DNA from: Dendrobium chrysotoxum
Lineage: Eukaryota; Streptophyta; Magnoliopsida; Asparagales; Orchidaceae
DNA: 64,000 bases
NCBI GenBank assembly: GCA_019925795.1
Contig: CM034305.1
Span: 69,056,573 to 69,120,572 of the forward strand
Reading direction: 5' to 3'
Of the stretch, positions 50,001-62,000 are shown piece after piece. Every line of letters begins with the position of its first letter. Position 1 is the first letter of the stretch. The position numbers were made by a program, and so were the translations under genes. The notes beneath the pieces are model-generated. The model ran no database searches, had not been told where the DNA came from, and worked only from the letters and a program-made list of their open reading frames with translations.

Positions 50001-53000
50001 AGTCCCTTGCCTCCGCCTTCTTCCGCCCGCAACCAAACAGCCCGCCACTTCTGTTTGAATACAGGGCCGATCTATTGATCCATCCACTTGTGTAAGGAAT
50101 TAATTTACTCTGTTCTATTCCACACACAAATAGCCGAGTGATTATCTTGTCCAACCATAAGTAGCATGCACGAGCCTCATCGGTTCATTTATGTCTTCCT
50201 CCTTCGATACACAATTGGCTTGCGTAAATTTGCTTGTGCCTTCATCACCTTCAATTCGCAAATATAGTGTATTTGTAAAAGATTTCATTCACACAAGATG
50301 AAATAACGACTAAAAATCATCTACCCTTACATTATGCAAGTATAACTACTCCAATAGCCAGTATTTTTTTTAGCAAGCAAATAAATTGATGTTTAATTAA
50401 AAAAAAAAATTTATAAAAGTAAGCCGGGATGTTCTCTTTATCAAGACCCGCGCCATCGATCACTGATCTGGGCGAACGAATTTTAAATTTGAAGAACCTA
50501 AGCCGTTGATTTTTAATATGGGTGGGATGGTTTTAAATTCAAAGGCCTCGCGCAATTGAATCTTTAATCCTGGTGAGATAAACTTTAAATTCGAAGACCC
50601 TGTACCATTGATCGCTAATCCGGGTAGGAAGAAACAACGGCAAGTGCTGTCCCGATCTTCTCACGAGTGAAGGGGATGCTGGGAGGCTGCCAAAATCGCT
50701 CTAGAATATTATTGGAGAGTGATTTGAGCATTAATTGATTAATTCAATTAATCAACGTGAAATTGATCGATTAATTCAATTAAATAATTATTTAAAATTG
50801 ATTAATTAATTAAAATGATTATTTAATTAAAATTAGTTAATTAAAATAATTAATTAGTTGAAATTAGCTAATTAAAATAATTAATTAATTGATATTAAAT
50901 AATTAAAATCAAATAATCAATATAAATAAATTAATTAAAAATAATTGATTAATTTAAAATAATTGAGTAATTGAAAAATTAATTGAATTCAATTAATTAA
51001 TTGAAAATTTAAGAGCCATCAATTACTTGAAATCTGAGAGCGATCAATTTATTGAAATTTGAGAGCAATTGCTTTAAAATCAAATTAATTAGTTGGTTAA
51101 TTTATTTAATTAATTAATTGAAATTATAAATGTAAAATCAAAATCTAATTAATTGGTTAAATTAAAAATTAAAATTAATTTAATCAATTAATTTAAAACT
51201 ATTAAATTTTTTTAATTAATTAAATATAATTAATCAATTAATTTCAATCTAAATCTAAGATTTAATTTAATAATTAATTAATCTATTTTAAAATACTTTT
51301 TAGATTGATTAATCAGTTAATTAAATTTTAAATTAATAAAAAAAATAGATTAATTGATTAAATTAGAGCATGATTTAAAATGTGGAGAGAGCTACTTTGA
51401 TAGGCGAGTCCCTTCATTGGGCAGCTTAACTTAAAGGGATAGGTTGTAGGAACTATCATTGGGCTACTTCCGAAGGGAAGAAGTAAGACCTATTTTACCC
51501 AAATAACTAGGCAACTTTTAATAGGAGTTGTGAGGCCTATTATTTGAGAAATTACTAAATAAAATATCAAACCTTTAAACAAAAATCAATGGGCATTTTA
51601 GTCTAAAGGATTAAGTTGTAAGACCCATATTCATGCATCTTCTAAAAGAAGTTGTAAGAACCTGTTACTCGAGAGAAACTCCTCTCAAATTAAATTTAAA
51701 CAAACTGGCATCTTAACCTAAAGGATTATATTATAAGACCCATTTTTAGGTAACTTTAAAGCTGTAAGACCTACCCAAATAATTAAATTCTCGGGCAGCC
51801 TTGCTGTAGAGCTAGGTTATAAGACCCATCTTTAGACAACTCATAAATAGAGCCGTAAGTCCTTCAATTTAAACCTACAGGCAACTTCTAAGGGAGTCGT
51901 AAGACCTATCAACCAAATTCAAAATTAATTGACAGCTTAGCCAATAGGGCAAGGTTATAAGACCCACCAATGGGCTACTTCTAATAAGAGCGGTAAGACC
52001 TGCCTTACAGGCTACTTCTAATAGAAACTATGGGAATTTAATCGGGTTTACCTCCATTTTCTCTATAGTTGAGATTAAAATATCTAAAATTTATTCATCC
52101 TTAATCGAGAGTTCTCTCGTATGTGTTAATAATTAATTATGAGTGCTTGCACTTATGGGAAGTATGGACCCAGATCTAATTAAATCTTGACACTACCCTC
52201 AGGAAAAATCTGGTTAATTACAGTCTGACTTAAGAGGAATGGAATTCTATGTCTGCAAAGTGGGATTCATGCCGATGCATCGCTTATCTTGAGCGAACGG
52301 ATTTCTGGCGACTCTACTGGAGATTACTTCTCTCTCTATCTTTAGATGAAAAAAGATTCTTCATTTTGTCTCAATTATTAAACATCTAAACTAAATATAG
52401 ATGTTAATTTATCAAGCTCATATTTTCTTTTCCAACAGAATTCAAGTTGACTCTAATCCCTGCAAGTTCTATTGGCAGGTTCTTGAATATGATGCCTGTG
52501 AAGTCCCTTATGATTGTAAAACTGGGCGAGGGAGCTAAGGTGCAATTCCCTCAAGCCATTCTGAACACAAGCTATGCCGGAGCAACCATCCAATTCGGAA
52601 CCATTTCCAAAGTTATACAGTTTCAGCAATTCCTCCTTGAGAATAATGTTGACTTACTGACTACCAAGGGTGCTGCCAAGGCACTTACCACTGAAGCTAT
52701 TAATGAAAAGGCTCACAAGATGGACTCTGTGTTTATAAGGCTCTCTATAGCCTCTGCTACTACCCTGGTCGTTTAAAGGAAAATTTTTGACCCCAAGCTG
52801 AAGTCTGTCATTATCAATTCAGCTAGCGAGAATGTAATCCAGAATAAAGCACCAGAAGAGTATGACACTGAAATTCTTGCTACAAGCACTAAGCTTTATA
52901 GGAAAATCAGGAGGGACAACGCTCGCTTACGAGCTAATGGTTGAATGCTCTTTACCATTCAAGAATCATCGCCGCAATTAGAGGCGAATGTACCCACCAA

Positions 53001-56000
53001 TAATAACTTTAAACCATTAAAGTGGGTGAACAAAAATAATGACAAAGGCGAAATAAAGAAGTCTTTCTGGGAGACTTTTCGTCAACAACAATAACCGCCA
53101 AGGAAGGAAGAATCTGCTTCTTCCAAGATATAAAAGATATTAAAGGATGTCAAAGACAGAAATCTGCAAAGAAGACTGAGAAAATTTATCGCTGAAGTCA
53201 TTTCCTCAAGCAAAGCTCATTTCGAGAATCACAAAGTTTCAAGGAAACCTTGTAAGGAGGATATTAAATGTCCTCCTTGTCACTGGGAGCCAAGAAAATT
53301 CTGTCCTAATATGAGCCAATACTTATATTACTGAAGAAAATATATGGGAGAGCCTTCTTATAGCCTACATGCGAAAGGCTATTATAGAAAATATGATAAA
53401 CGAAGGCCCGAAAATTGTATCATGAATTTGGTAAAGATACATTCTAATGTTTGTGGTCATCAGTATGTGACTACGAAAAGACAACAAATTTAGATTTCAA
53501 AAAGACCCAAATACCCTGAAGCTCATATGGAAGATCATGATAAGAAAATCTATAAAGGACGACTTAAATCTCATGTTCATAAGTTATCCCCCAATAAGAA
53601 GATTCCTGTTGACACGACTACTCGAGAAAAGGAAGAGTATCCTGTCTATAATGACTCCCCTGACTCTCCAATCATACATTGAAAATAACGGTCCCAACTT
53701 GGAAATTGATCTAGGCAAGGATTCAAGAGAACCCTTGGCTACAAAAAAGAAAAAAAAAAAGGTCTCCACAATACATTGGAGACCTAAAAACGAAAAAAAT
53801 ATACAACCATATAAATAGAAACACATGACATAACAAGACATGACTTTAATAACTTGAAAACGATGCTTACAAACTTATATAATAAAAACATAAAATAACA
53901 CCTAAACTTGCATTCCTTGATTGAGAAGAAAGATACAATTGGAGTGGTCACTTGTGGAGAGAAGGAGGTAAGAAAGCCAAGACGAAGGAGGACAAGCTCG
54001 CAAGCTTTCCTAGAAGGAAGAAGAGAAGAGTAACAAGCTCGCAAGCTTTTCCATTACAAGCCCGCAGGTTTTGGTCTCCAAATATTGGTCACATAACACT
54101 TTTTTTATCTCCTAAAACATCACATATTTATTGATAAAAGAGGGCAGCCAAATAGCCCCTAAAATCTCTTCAAATAACTAAATTAAAAGAGGGAAATAGA
54201 AGGCCAAGAAACACACCAAAACAGCAGCTGAAAGGCCCATAAATTTCAGCCAAATACATCCACGTACAGCATATAAAGGGGCGGAACCAGCAGCCAAAGA
54301 GGCAGCACAAGGGGGTGGAACCAGCAGGCAAAGAGGCAACACAAGGGGGCGGAACCAGCAAAGGGGAATGAACCAGCCACGGGAAACAACACAGGAAGAA
54401 ACCGAAGGGGCTCAGGGGAAAATCGAAGGGGCAAAGAGAGGAGGGGAAGAACTTGGACAATACCTTTTTGAGCTAAAAAGTAGACAACTTAGTAGACATT
54501 AATGAGCTGAACAAGAAGAAATAATGAGCTGACAAGTAGAAAAACTCAAAATGTTTTGACCCCCCCTTTGCCTATATCAATTCTCCTCCACTTGAAAATT
54601 ACTCATCTCTGGATGAGGAGGCTTTAGATTTTTCTGGACGAGACAAAGGTGGCGCATCCAATTCTTGAATTTTAGCTGCATACTTCTTCAAAATTTTTTC
54701 TCGATCATGCTTGAATTGTTCTTGCAAACCTTTCTTTTTCTTCAAATAGTTTTCCGTACATAAATGCATTTTCGTTTGAAGCTTATATAGTTCATTTTGT
54801 AACGGATTGGTTGAACTTCCCTCCGTAGGAATCCATCTATCCATTGGACTGGGACTTCAGAATCTTCTAACTGATTTTCCAAATTGGCCAGGACAAATTC
54901 TCCTTGGGATACTTGTAAATTTTGATATGATGAATCAGGCGGATTACATTCCATTGAGGCAGATTCAATATTTTTGTGATTTTTCATTTTTCTAAACACA
55001 CAAAAAAAAACACAATACAAACCTAGGAAGATACAAACCTAGGACATACTAACTTGCTCTGATACCAAATGATGTAGGCAAGGATTCAAGAGAACCCTTG
55101 GCTACAAAAAGAAAACAAAATAAAAAAAAATTTAGGTCTCCACAATACATTGGGTACCTAAAAAAGAAAGAAATATACAACCATATAAATAGAAACACAT
55201 GACATAATAAGACATGACTTTAATAACTTGAAAACGATGCTTACAAACTTATATAATAAAAACATAAAACAACACCTAAACTTGCATTCCTTGATTGAGA
55301 AGAAAGATACAATTGGAGTGGTCACTTGTGGAGAGAAGGAGATAAGAAGCCAAGACGAAGGAGGACAAGCTCATAAGCTTTCCTAGAAGGAAGAAGAGAA
55401 GAGGAACAAGCTCGCAAGCTTTTCCATTACAAACTCGCAGGTTTTGGTCTCCAAATATTGGTCACATAACACTTTTTTTATCTTATAAAACATCACATAT
55501 TTATTGATAAAAGAGGGCAGCCAAATAGCCCCTAAAATCTCTTCAAATAACTAAATTAAAAGAGGGAAATAGAAGGCCAAGAGACACACCAAAACAGCAG
55601 CTGAAAGGCCCATAAATTTCAGCCAAATACATCCACGTACAGCATATAAAGGGGCAGAACCAGCAGCCAAAGAGGCAGCACAAGGGGGTGGAACCAGCAG
55701 GCAAAGAGGCAACACAAGGGGGCGGAACCAACAAAGGGGAATGAACCAGCCACGGGAAACAGCACAGGAAAAAATCGAAGGGGCTCATGGGAAAATCGAA
55801 GGGACAAAGAGAGGAGGGGAAAAACTTGGACAATAACTTTTTGAGCTAAAAAGTAGACAACTTAGTAGACATTAATGAGCTGAACAAGAAGAAATAATGA
55901 GCTGACAAGTAGAAAAACCCAAAATGTTTTGACCCCCCCTTTGCCCATATCAATTCTCCTCCACTTGAAAAGTACTCATCTCTGGATGAGGAGGCTTTAG

Positions 56001-59000
56001 ATTTTTCTGGACGAGACAACGGTGGCGCATCCAATTCTTGAATTTTAGCCGCATACTTCTTCAAAATTATTTCTCGATCATGCTTGAATTGTTCTTGCCA
56101 ACCTTTCTTTTTCTTCAAATAGTTTTCCGTACATAAATGCATTTTCGTTGGAAGCTTGTATTGTTCATTCTGTAACGGATTGGTTGAACTTCCCTCTGTA
56201 GGAATCCATCTATCCATTGGACTTGAGACTTTAGAATCTTCTGACTGATTTTCCAAATTGGCTAGGACAAATTCTCCTCGGGATGCTTGTAAATTTTGAT
56301 ATGATGAATCAGGCGGATTACATTCCATTGAGGTAGATTCAATATTTTTGTGATTTTCCATTATTCTAAACACACATAAAAAAAAACACAAAACAAACCT
56401 AGGAAGACACAAACCTAGGACATACTAACTTGCTCTTATACCAAATGATGTAGGCAAGGATTCAAGAGAACCCTTAGCTAGCAAAAGAAAACAAAATAAA
56501 AAAAATTTAGGTCTCCACAATACATTGGAGACCTAAAAAAGAAAGAAATATACAACCATATAAATAGAAACACATGACATAACAAGACATGACTTTAATA
56601 ACTTGAAAATGACGCTTACAAACTTATATAATAAAAATATAAAACAACACCTAAACTTGCATTCATTGATTGAGAAGAAAGGTAGAATTGGAGTGGTCAC
56701 TTTTGGAGAGAAGGAGGTAAGAAACCAAGACGAAGGAGGACAAGCTCGCAAGCTTTCCTAGAAGGAAGAAGAAGAGAAGAGGAACAAACTCGCAAGCTTT
56801 TCCATTACAAACCCGCAGGTTTTGGTCTCCAAATATTGGTCACATAACACTTTTTATCTCCTAAAACATCACATATTTATAGATAAAAGAGGGCAGCCAA
56901 ACAGCCCCTAAAATCTCTTCAAATAACTAAATTAAAAGAGGGAAATAGAAGGCCAAGAGACACACCAAAACAGCAGCTGAAAGGCCCCTAAATTTCAGTC
57001 AAATACATCCACGTACAGCATACAAAGGGGAGGAGCCAACAGCCAAAGAGGCAACACAAGGGGGCGGAACCAGCAGCACAAGGGGGCGGAACCAGCAAAG
57101 GGGAATGAACGCACGGGAAACAACACAGGAAGAAACCGAAGGGACTCAGGGGAAAACCGAAGGGGCAAATCTCTTTCCCCTCTCTTTGCCCCTTTGGATA
57201 ATGCGTCGGAAGATTACCGGCGTTAATTGCGCCGGTAAATCCGCCATAATTGTTCCGTCGCATACAGCGTCGGTAAAAATGTCGTAAGTTCCGGCGTATA
57301 TTATTCCGCTGGAAATTCCGACGGTAATCACGGGTTTTTCTGTAGTGAACTACGAGATGATCAAGAACAAGCATTATTGATTATCTATATGAGATGCAAA
57401 TATGAAAAATCAGAATTAAGGCTTGTATTCATTTTCTTGAGCTTTTTATATGCATTATGGATTTTTTCAGAAATTTCAAATAATTCATCATAAGAAAGGT
57501 CACATACCTCCTCTTGATCAAACTGATCAAAATGGTTATCTGCTATTAAGCACAGGTTGGTGACCTCCTCTTTAGCTTCTATCTTTAGATGAGTCTGAAG
57601 CAGAGTCTGTCCAAAAAGCCTTCTGAGTCTGTTGCTTGTTCTTCTTGAATTTGGGTTTTTCTTCACCCTTCTCCTTAATTAGGTGAGCTTTAGGATTTGG
57701 GCAATCAGTCCTCATGTGCCCTAGCTTCCTGCATTCAAAATAGATGACATCAGAAGAAGTCTTAGAATTTTTTATTAGGTTTACCTTTATTTCATTGCCG
57801 ACGACGCTTTTGCTTTTTCTTTAGAAAGATTTTAAATTGCCTTGTCATTAGCACAATGTCATCATCATCTTCAAGAACAGAATTGTCACTATCAGAATCA
57901 TCAGCCTTTAAGGCTATAGTATTCTCTTTTCTTTTCTCACTTGTATCAATTTGTCTTTGACTCACTCCTTGCTCGTAAGCAATGAGTGATCCAAGTAAGT
58001 TATCAATTAAATAAACATTCAGATCCTTGGATTCAGTAATAGCAGTTATTTTGGCATCATAAGAACTAGGCAGACAATGCAGAATCTTGTTAACTTTTAT
58101 AGAATTTGTGAGTTCTCTACTTAATGCATGCAAAGAAGTGATAATTTGAGTGAACCTAGTGTACATTTCAGAAATATGCTCACTAGATTTCATGCGAAAC
58201 AGTCCATAATCATAGAGTAGAATGCTCAACCTTGATTGTTTTACTTTATTTGTTCCTTCATAGGTTATGAAGAGTTTATCCCAAATTTTTTACCAGCCGT
58301 GCAAGTAGATACACGCATATAATCTTCAAATTTTAATGCACAGAAAAGTAGTTTAAACATTTAGCATTTAATTGGATTAAATCTCTATCCTCTATGCTCC
58401 ATTCAAAAAAAGGTAGTTCAGTTTTAATGTCATTTACAAAACAAGAAGGTGTAGAATATCCTTCATAAACTAACATCCATATGTGATAATCTATAGATTG
58501 CAAGAAAGTAGACATGAAAATTTTTTAAAAATAAAAAAGAATATTATCAAACAAAGGTGATTGTGTGATTGAATATCCTTCCACAGTATTACGATTTTCA
58601 AAGTTAGCCATTGATCATTTTTCAAAAGTTTTCTAAAACTTAGTTTTTAAAACCCGCTCTGATACTACTTGAAAGTTTGAGGTGTGAGATTTCAAAGAAT
58701 AAGTCCGAGGCTAACCAAGAGGGGGGTGAATTGGTTATTTAAAAATTTCTTTAAAAGAAAGAAAATCTTTTTATAATTTTTTCAATATCTGAAAAATAAA
58801 AAATTTTATCCCTTGATGTGGAAGTGAATTAATTTCACAAATATAAAAAAATTAGAGTTTTCAACCACACATCAATCACAAAACAATAAAGTGCGAAAAA
58901 TAATAAGAACAAACACACCAGAATTTATAGTGGTTTGATCCAACTTGACCTATGTTCATTCCCCAGAAACCTCCTTTCCAGATATTTCACTAAAACTAGT

Positions 59001-62000
59001 CTCTCCTTTTGCTCCCACAGCAAGGCAGAGAAGCTCTTATAAAATTTCTTCCACCAACTTGGTGCGGCAGAGGACCTTACTCTTTTTCACCCTCCTGGTG
59101 ATGGCAGAGAACCTGGAATCCTTTTTCTCCCTCCTGGAGATGGAAAGAACTAAGACCTAGTGCTGTAGAATATCTTCCTGGAGCCACACAAGGATCAAGG
59201 CAGAAGCTTGAAGAAGACAAGGAAGAACCTTAACTTGGAGTAACTTTGTGAATCCCTCACAACTCTCCCTCACAAACAACTCTCCCTCTCTTCTCTCGTA
59301 AAGCACTCCTTAACTTTCTATCTATGCTCTCTCTCTCTCTCAAGGCACTTAGTAGCCAAAATCTTAGAAATAAGATAATAGGAGAGTTTAAATAGAGAGC
59401 CTCTCAAAAAGCTCTAAATTTCAATCTGTCGATTTTGATCGTCCAGTACAATCTAAGATCGTCTTGTATGATTAGTTCAAAGTATTCATATTAGTACTGT
59501 ATGAGGAGACAGACCCTGTACGATCAGATTAAGGAGGTGAACTGATCGTCCAATATGTTTGAGAGCTTTGTCCAGTACGATTAGTACAAACAACATGGAT
59601 AATCGTTCCAACGTTTAAAATTGTGCAACAAGAGGCGCCTCAAGGCGCGCCTCAGCGCAATTTTGCCTTATAACGTGAAGAGGCGGACGCTTCGGCAGTG
59701 TTCCGTGAGGCGTACGCCTCAAACGAACAGAGGCGCGCCTTTGCCTCACTTTAGAGAGGCGTTCGCCTCTAAACAAAGCCTTATATTTAAAACCTAAACC
59801 TAATATCGGGGCTTTATTCATTCCGTTCATTCTTTCTCTTCGACTTTTGCGTTTGTGCCTTTGACTTCGGCTGGAATCGGCCTCTTCTACTTCGCCTAGA
59901 GCTTCGGACGTTCGCCAAAAGCTTTGTTTCCTTGCTCGACGACATTCTTCGTTGCCTTCTTCGAATGTTCACAGGTGGAGTCGGCCTCTTTGAACATTCT
60001 CTTCAACTTCCCTGCGTGCATTCTGCCTCTTCAACTTCGCTGCACGACAGGTAGAGCTTCGAACGTTCTTCAAAAGCTTCCTTGCTTTATTTGACGACGT
60101 TCTGAAACTTCGTCGCATTATTTGAATGTTCGCAGGTGGAGTCGGCCTTCTTCTTCGAACGTGCACTTCAGCTGCATTCAGCCTCTTCGCACTTGATTCA
60201 CTGGTATCCAAAATTCTTGACTTAGATCAATTTCTTATGTTATTTCTTCAGTTTAATCAATCAATAAAATTTTCCTATTTCTATGTTTCATCTAAGCAAA
60301 TTTTTCTGTATTTACAGTTCTCTAGTTTGTGATTCATAGTTCATTTGCATCAAAAATCCTAGACCCTTTCGCTATTTTGCATCAATTTGATAGCTTATGA
60401 TTAAACCATCATGACTAATGGAAGTAGGATATTATAATAGGTTAAAAAAGTATTGCAATTTAATAAGATTTAAGACAACTATTTGATGATAATTAATTCG
60501 AATATGCTCTTATAACAAATCATGCTCATGAAATTGAATCCATAGTTCCATGCTTAACCTAGGTTTAAAATATGAAAATGAAATTAAAATTTGGCTTGAG
60601 ATGATATTGAAATTTTCAATATGAATTAAGTCTATTCCTTAATATGAAATTGAACCAAGTATATCTAATTTATTTCAAATTCTGTAAAAAATGCAAATTT
60701 AAACAATTCTTATTTTTACTAGTTTTTATAAAATTTTATTGAGAAATATAGATACACTTTGAAAAATTATGAAAATTCTAATATGATAATTTTAAACTTA
60801 AACTCAAATCTCAATCACTACAACTTCAAAGCTCATGCAACTTTAAACACAATCATAATGTGAAATTGTCAACAAATTATACATATTCATTCCTCTTTTT
60901 CAAACTTATACATCAACTTCTTATTTCATATCTTTTCTCTTTTTGAGTGGCATTCGGTGCAGCTCAATATGCTATGAATAGGGCTACAATGTCTTCCAAA
61001 TACCTGAAAAGGAAAACTATGTTAATTGATAGCCCAATCAAATTAAGCATTCATTTTTTCATTGCAGATTATTGTAGAGGATGGTTAGAAATAAAGATAA
61101 AACTGCGTCTGATCATAGGAAGGATTCGGCATGGAAACATAGCACACAAGTTGAAGTGGGAGGTGGTGATAAGTCATACATTTATTTGAAATGTAATTAT
61201 TATGAAAAGATTGTGAAAGGTGGTGTGACTAGAATGAAAGAGCATCTATCTGGATCACACAAGAATATTGTACCATGTGCTAAAGTGTCTGACACAATTA
61301 GAGAGGAGATCAAAGCATACATGAACAAGTCTGTAATGTCAAAGCATCTTGCACAGAAGCAATTCGAGGATAGAGTTGATGTTGGCTCCTACTACGGGAG
61401 TGAGCGTAGCGGTAGGGATTCATCTTCTTCAATGAATCCCATTTCATATAGGGGTGCTAGAGGTCCCATGGATCATTATATGATGCAAACATCAGCGGAT
61501 AGTCCTCCTACTACACATAGAATGGCCCCAGAGAATGCAAGGGAGGCACGAAAAAGAGTGTGTAAGGATATAGGCAGATTCTTCTATAAAAATGCAATTC
61601 CATATAATGTTGTAACATCACCTGTACAATATAATTCGTTCAGTTGGAGCATTTGGGAGAGGGTTCAATCCTCCAATCATGTATGAATTGAGGGTTCAAA
61701 ATCTTTTGATTTTGAGGCTTATGCCTCAAAACGCCTTGAGGCTTACGCCTCGCCTCACAAACGAAAAATGCCTTAATACCCGATTACGCAATTTTAAACA
61801 TTGAATCGTTCAGTACGATGGGCGGCGATTAATTATCGTTCCATGCAGGAATCGGGACGTATAGTACGATTGGTAAAATCTACAATTCGATCGAACAAAT
61901 TAACCATAATTGTTTCCCTAATCACAAGATCAATTTAGAAATGATTGTCATATATCGTACGGTACGATTATATACAAATTTTGAATTATAAAATATTCCC

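Larger units (their letters stand above)
53707..57168 (-). mobile_element. small non-autonomous LTR element in LTR-internal-LTR-internal-LTR array
   Basis: Three LTRs (53707-54579, 55070-55952, 56446-about 57168) alternate with two interiors (54580-55069, 55953-56445), all on the minus strand. LTRs begin TGATATGGGCAAAGG and end GGCAAGG-type CCTTGCCTACATCA. Each interior (about 490 bp) has an initiator tRNA-Met primer-binding site next to one LTR and a polypurine tract AAGTGGAGGAGAAT before the other. There is no polymerase. Such arrays arise by unequal recombination between LTRs. The third LTR is cut at about 57168 by the junction with a CACTA end. Confidence 0.8.

Noticed and set aside
54170..54460. 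96-codon minus ORF conserved in LTR 1 and LTR 2 of the small element
   Set aside because: Conserved only because the LTRs are copies of each other; the frame crosses a 30-bp tandem repeat and gives Cys/Pro/Phe-rich text.
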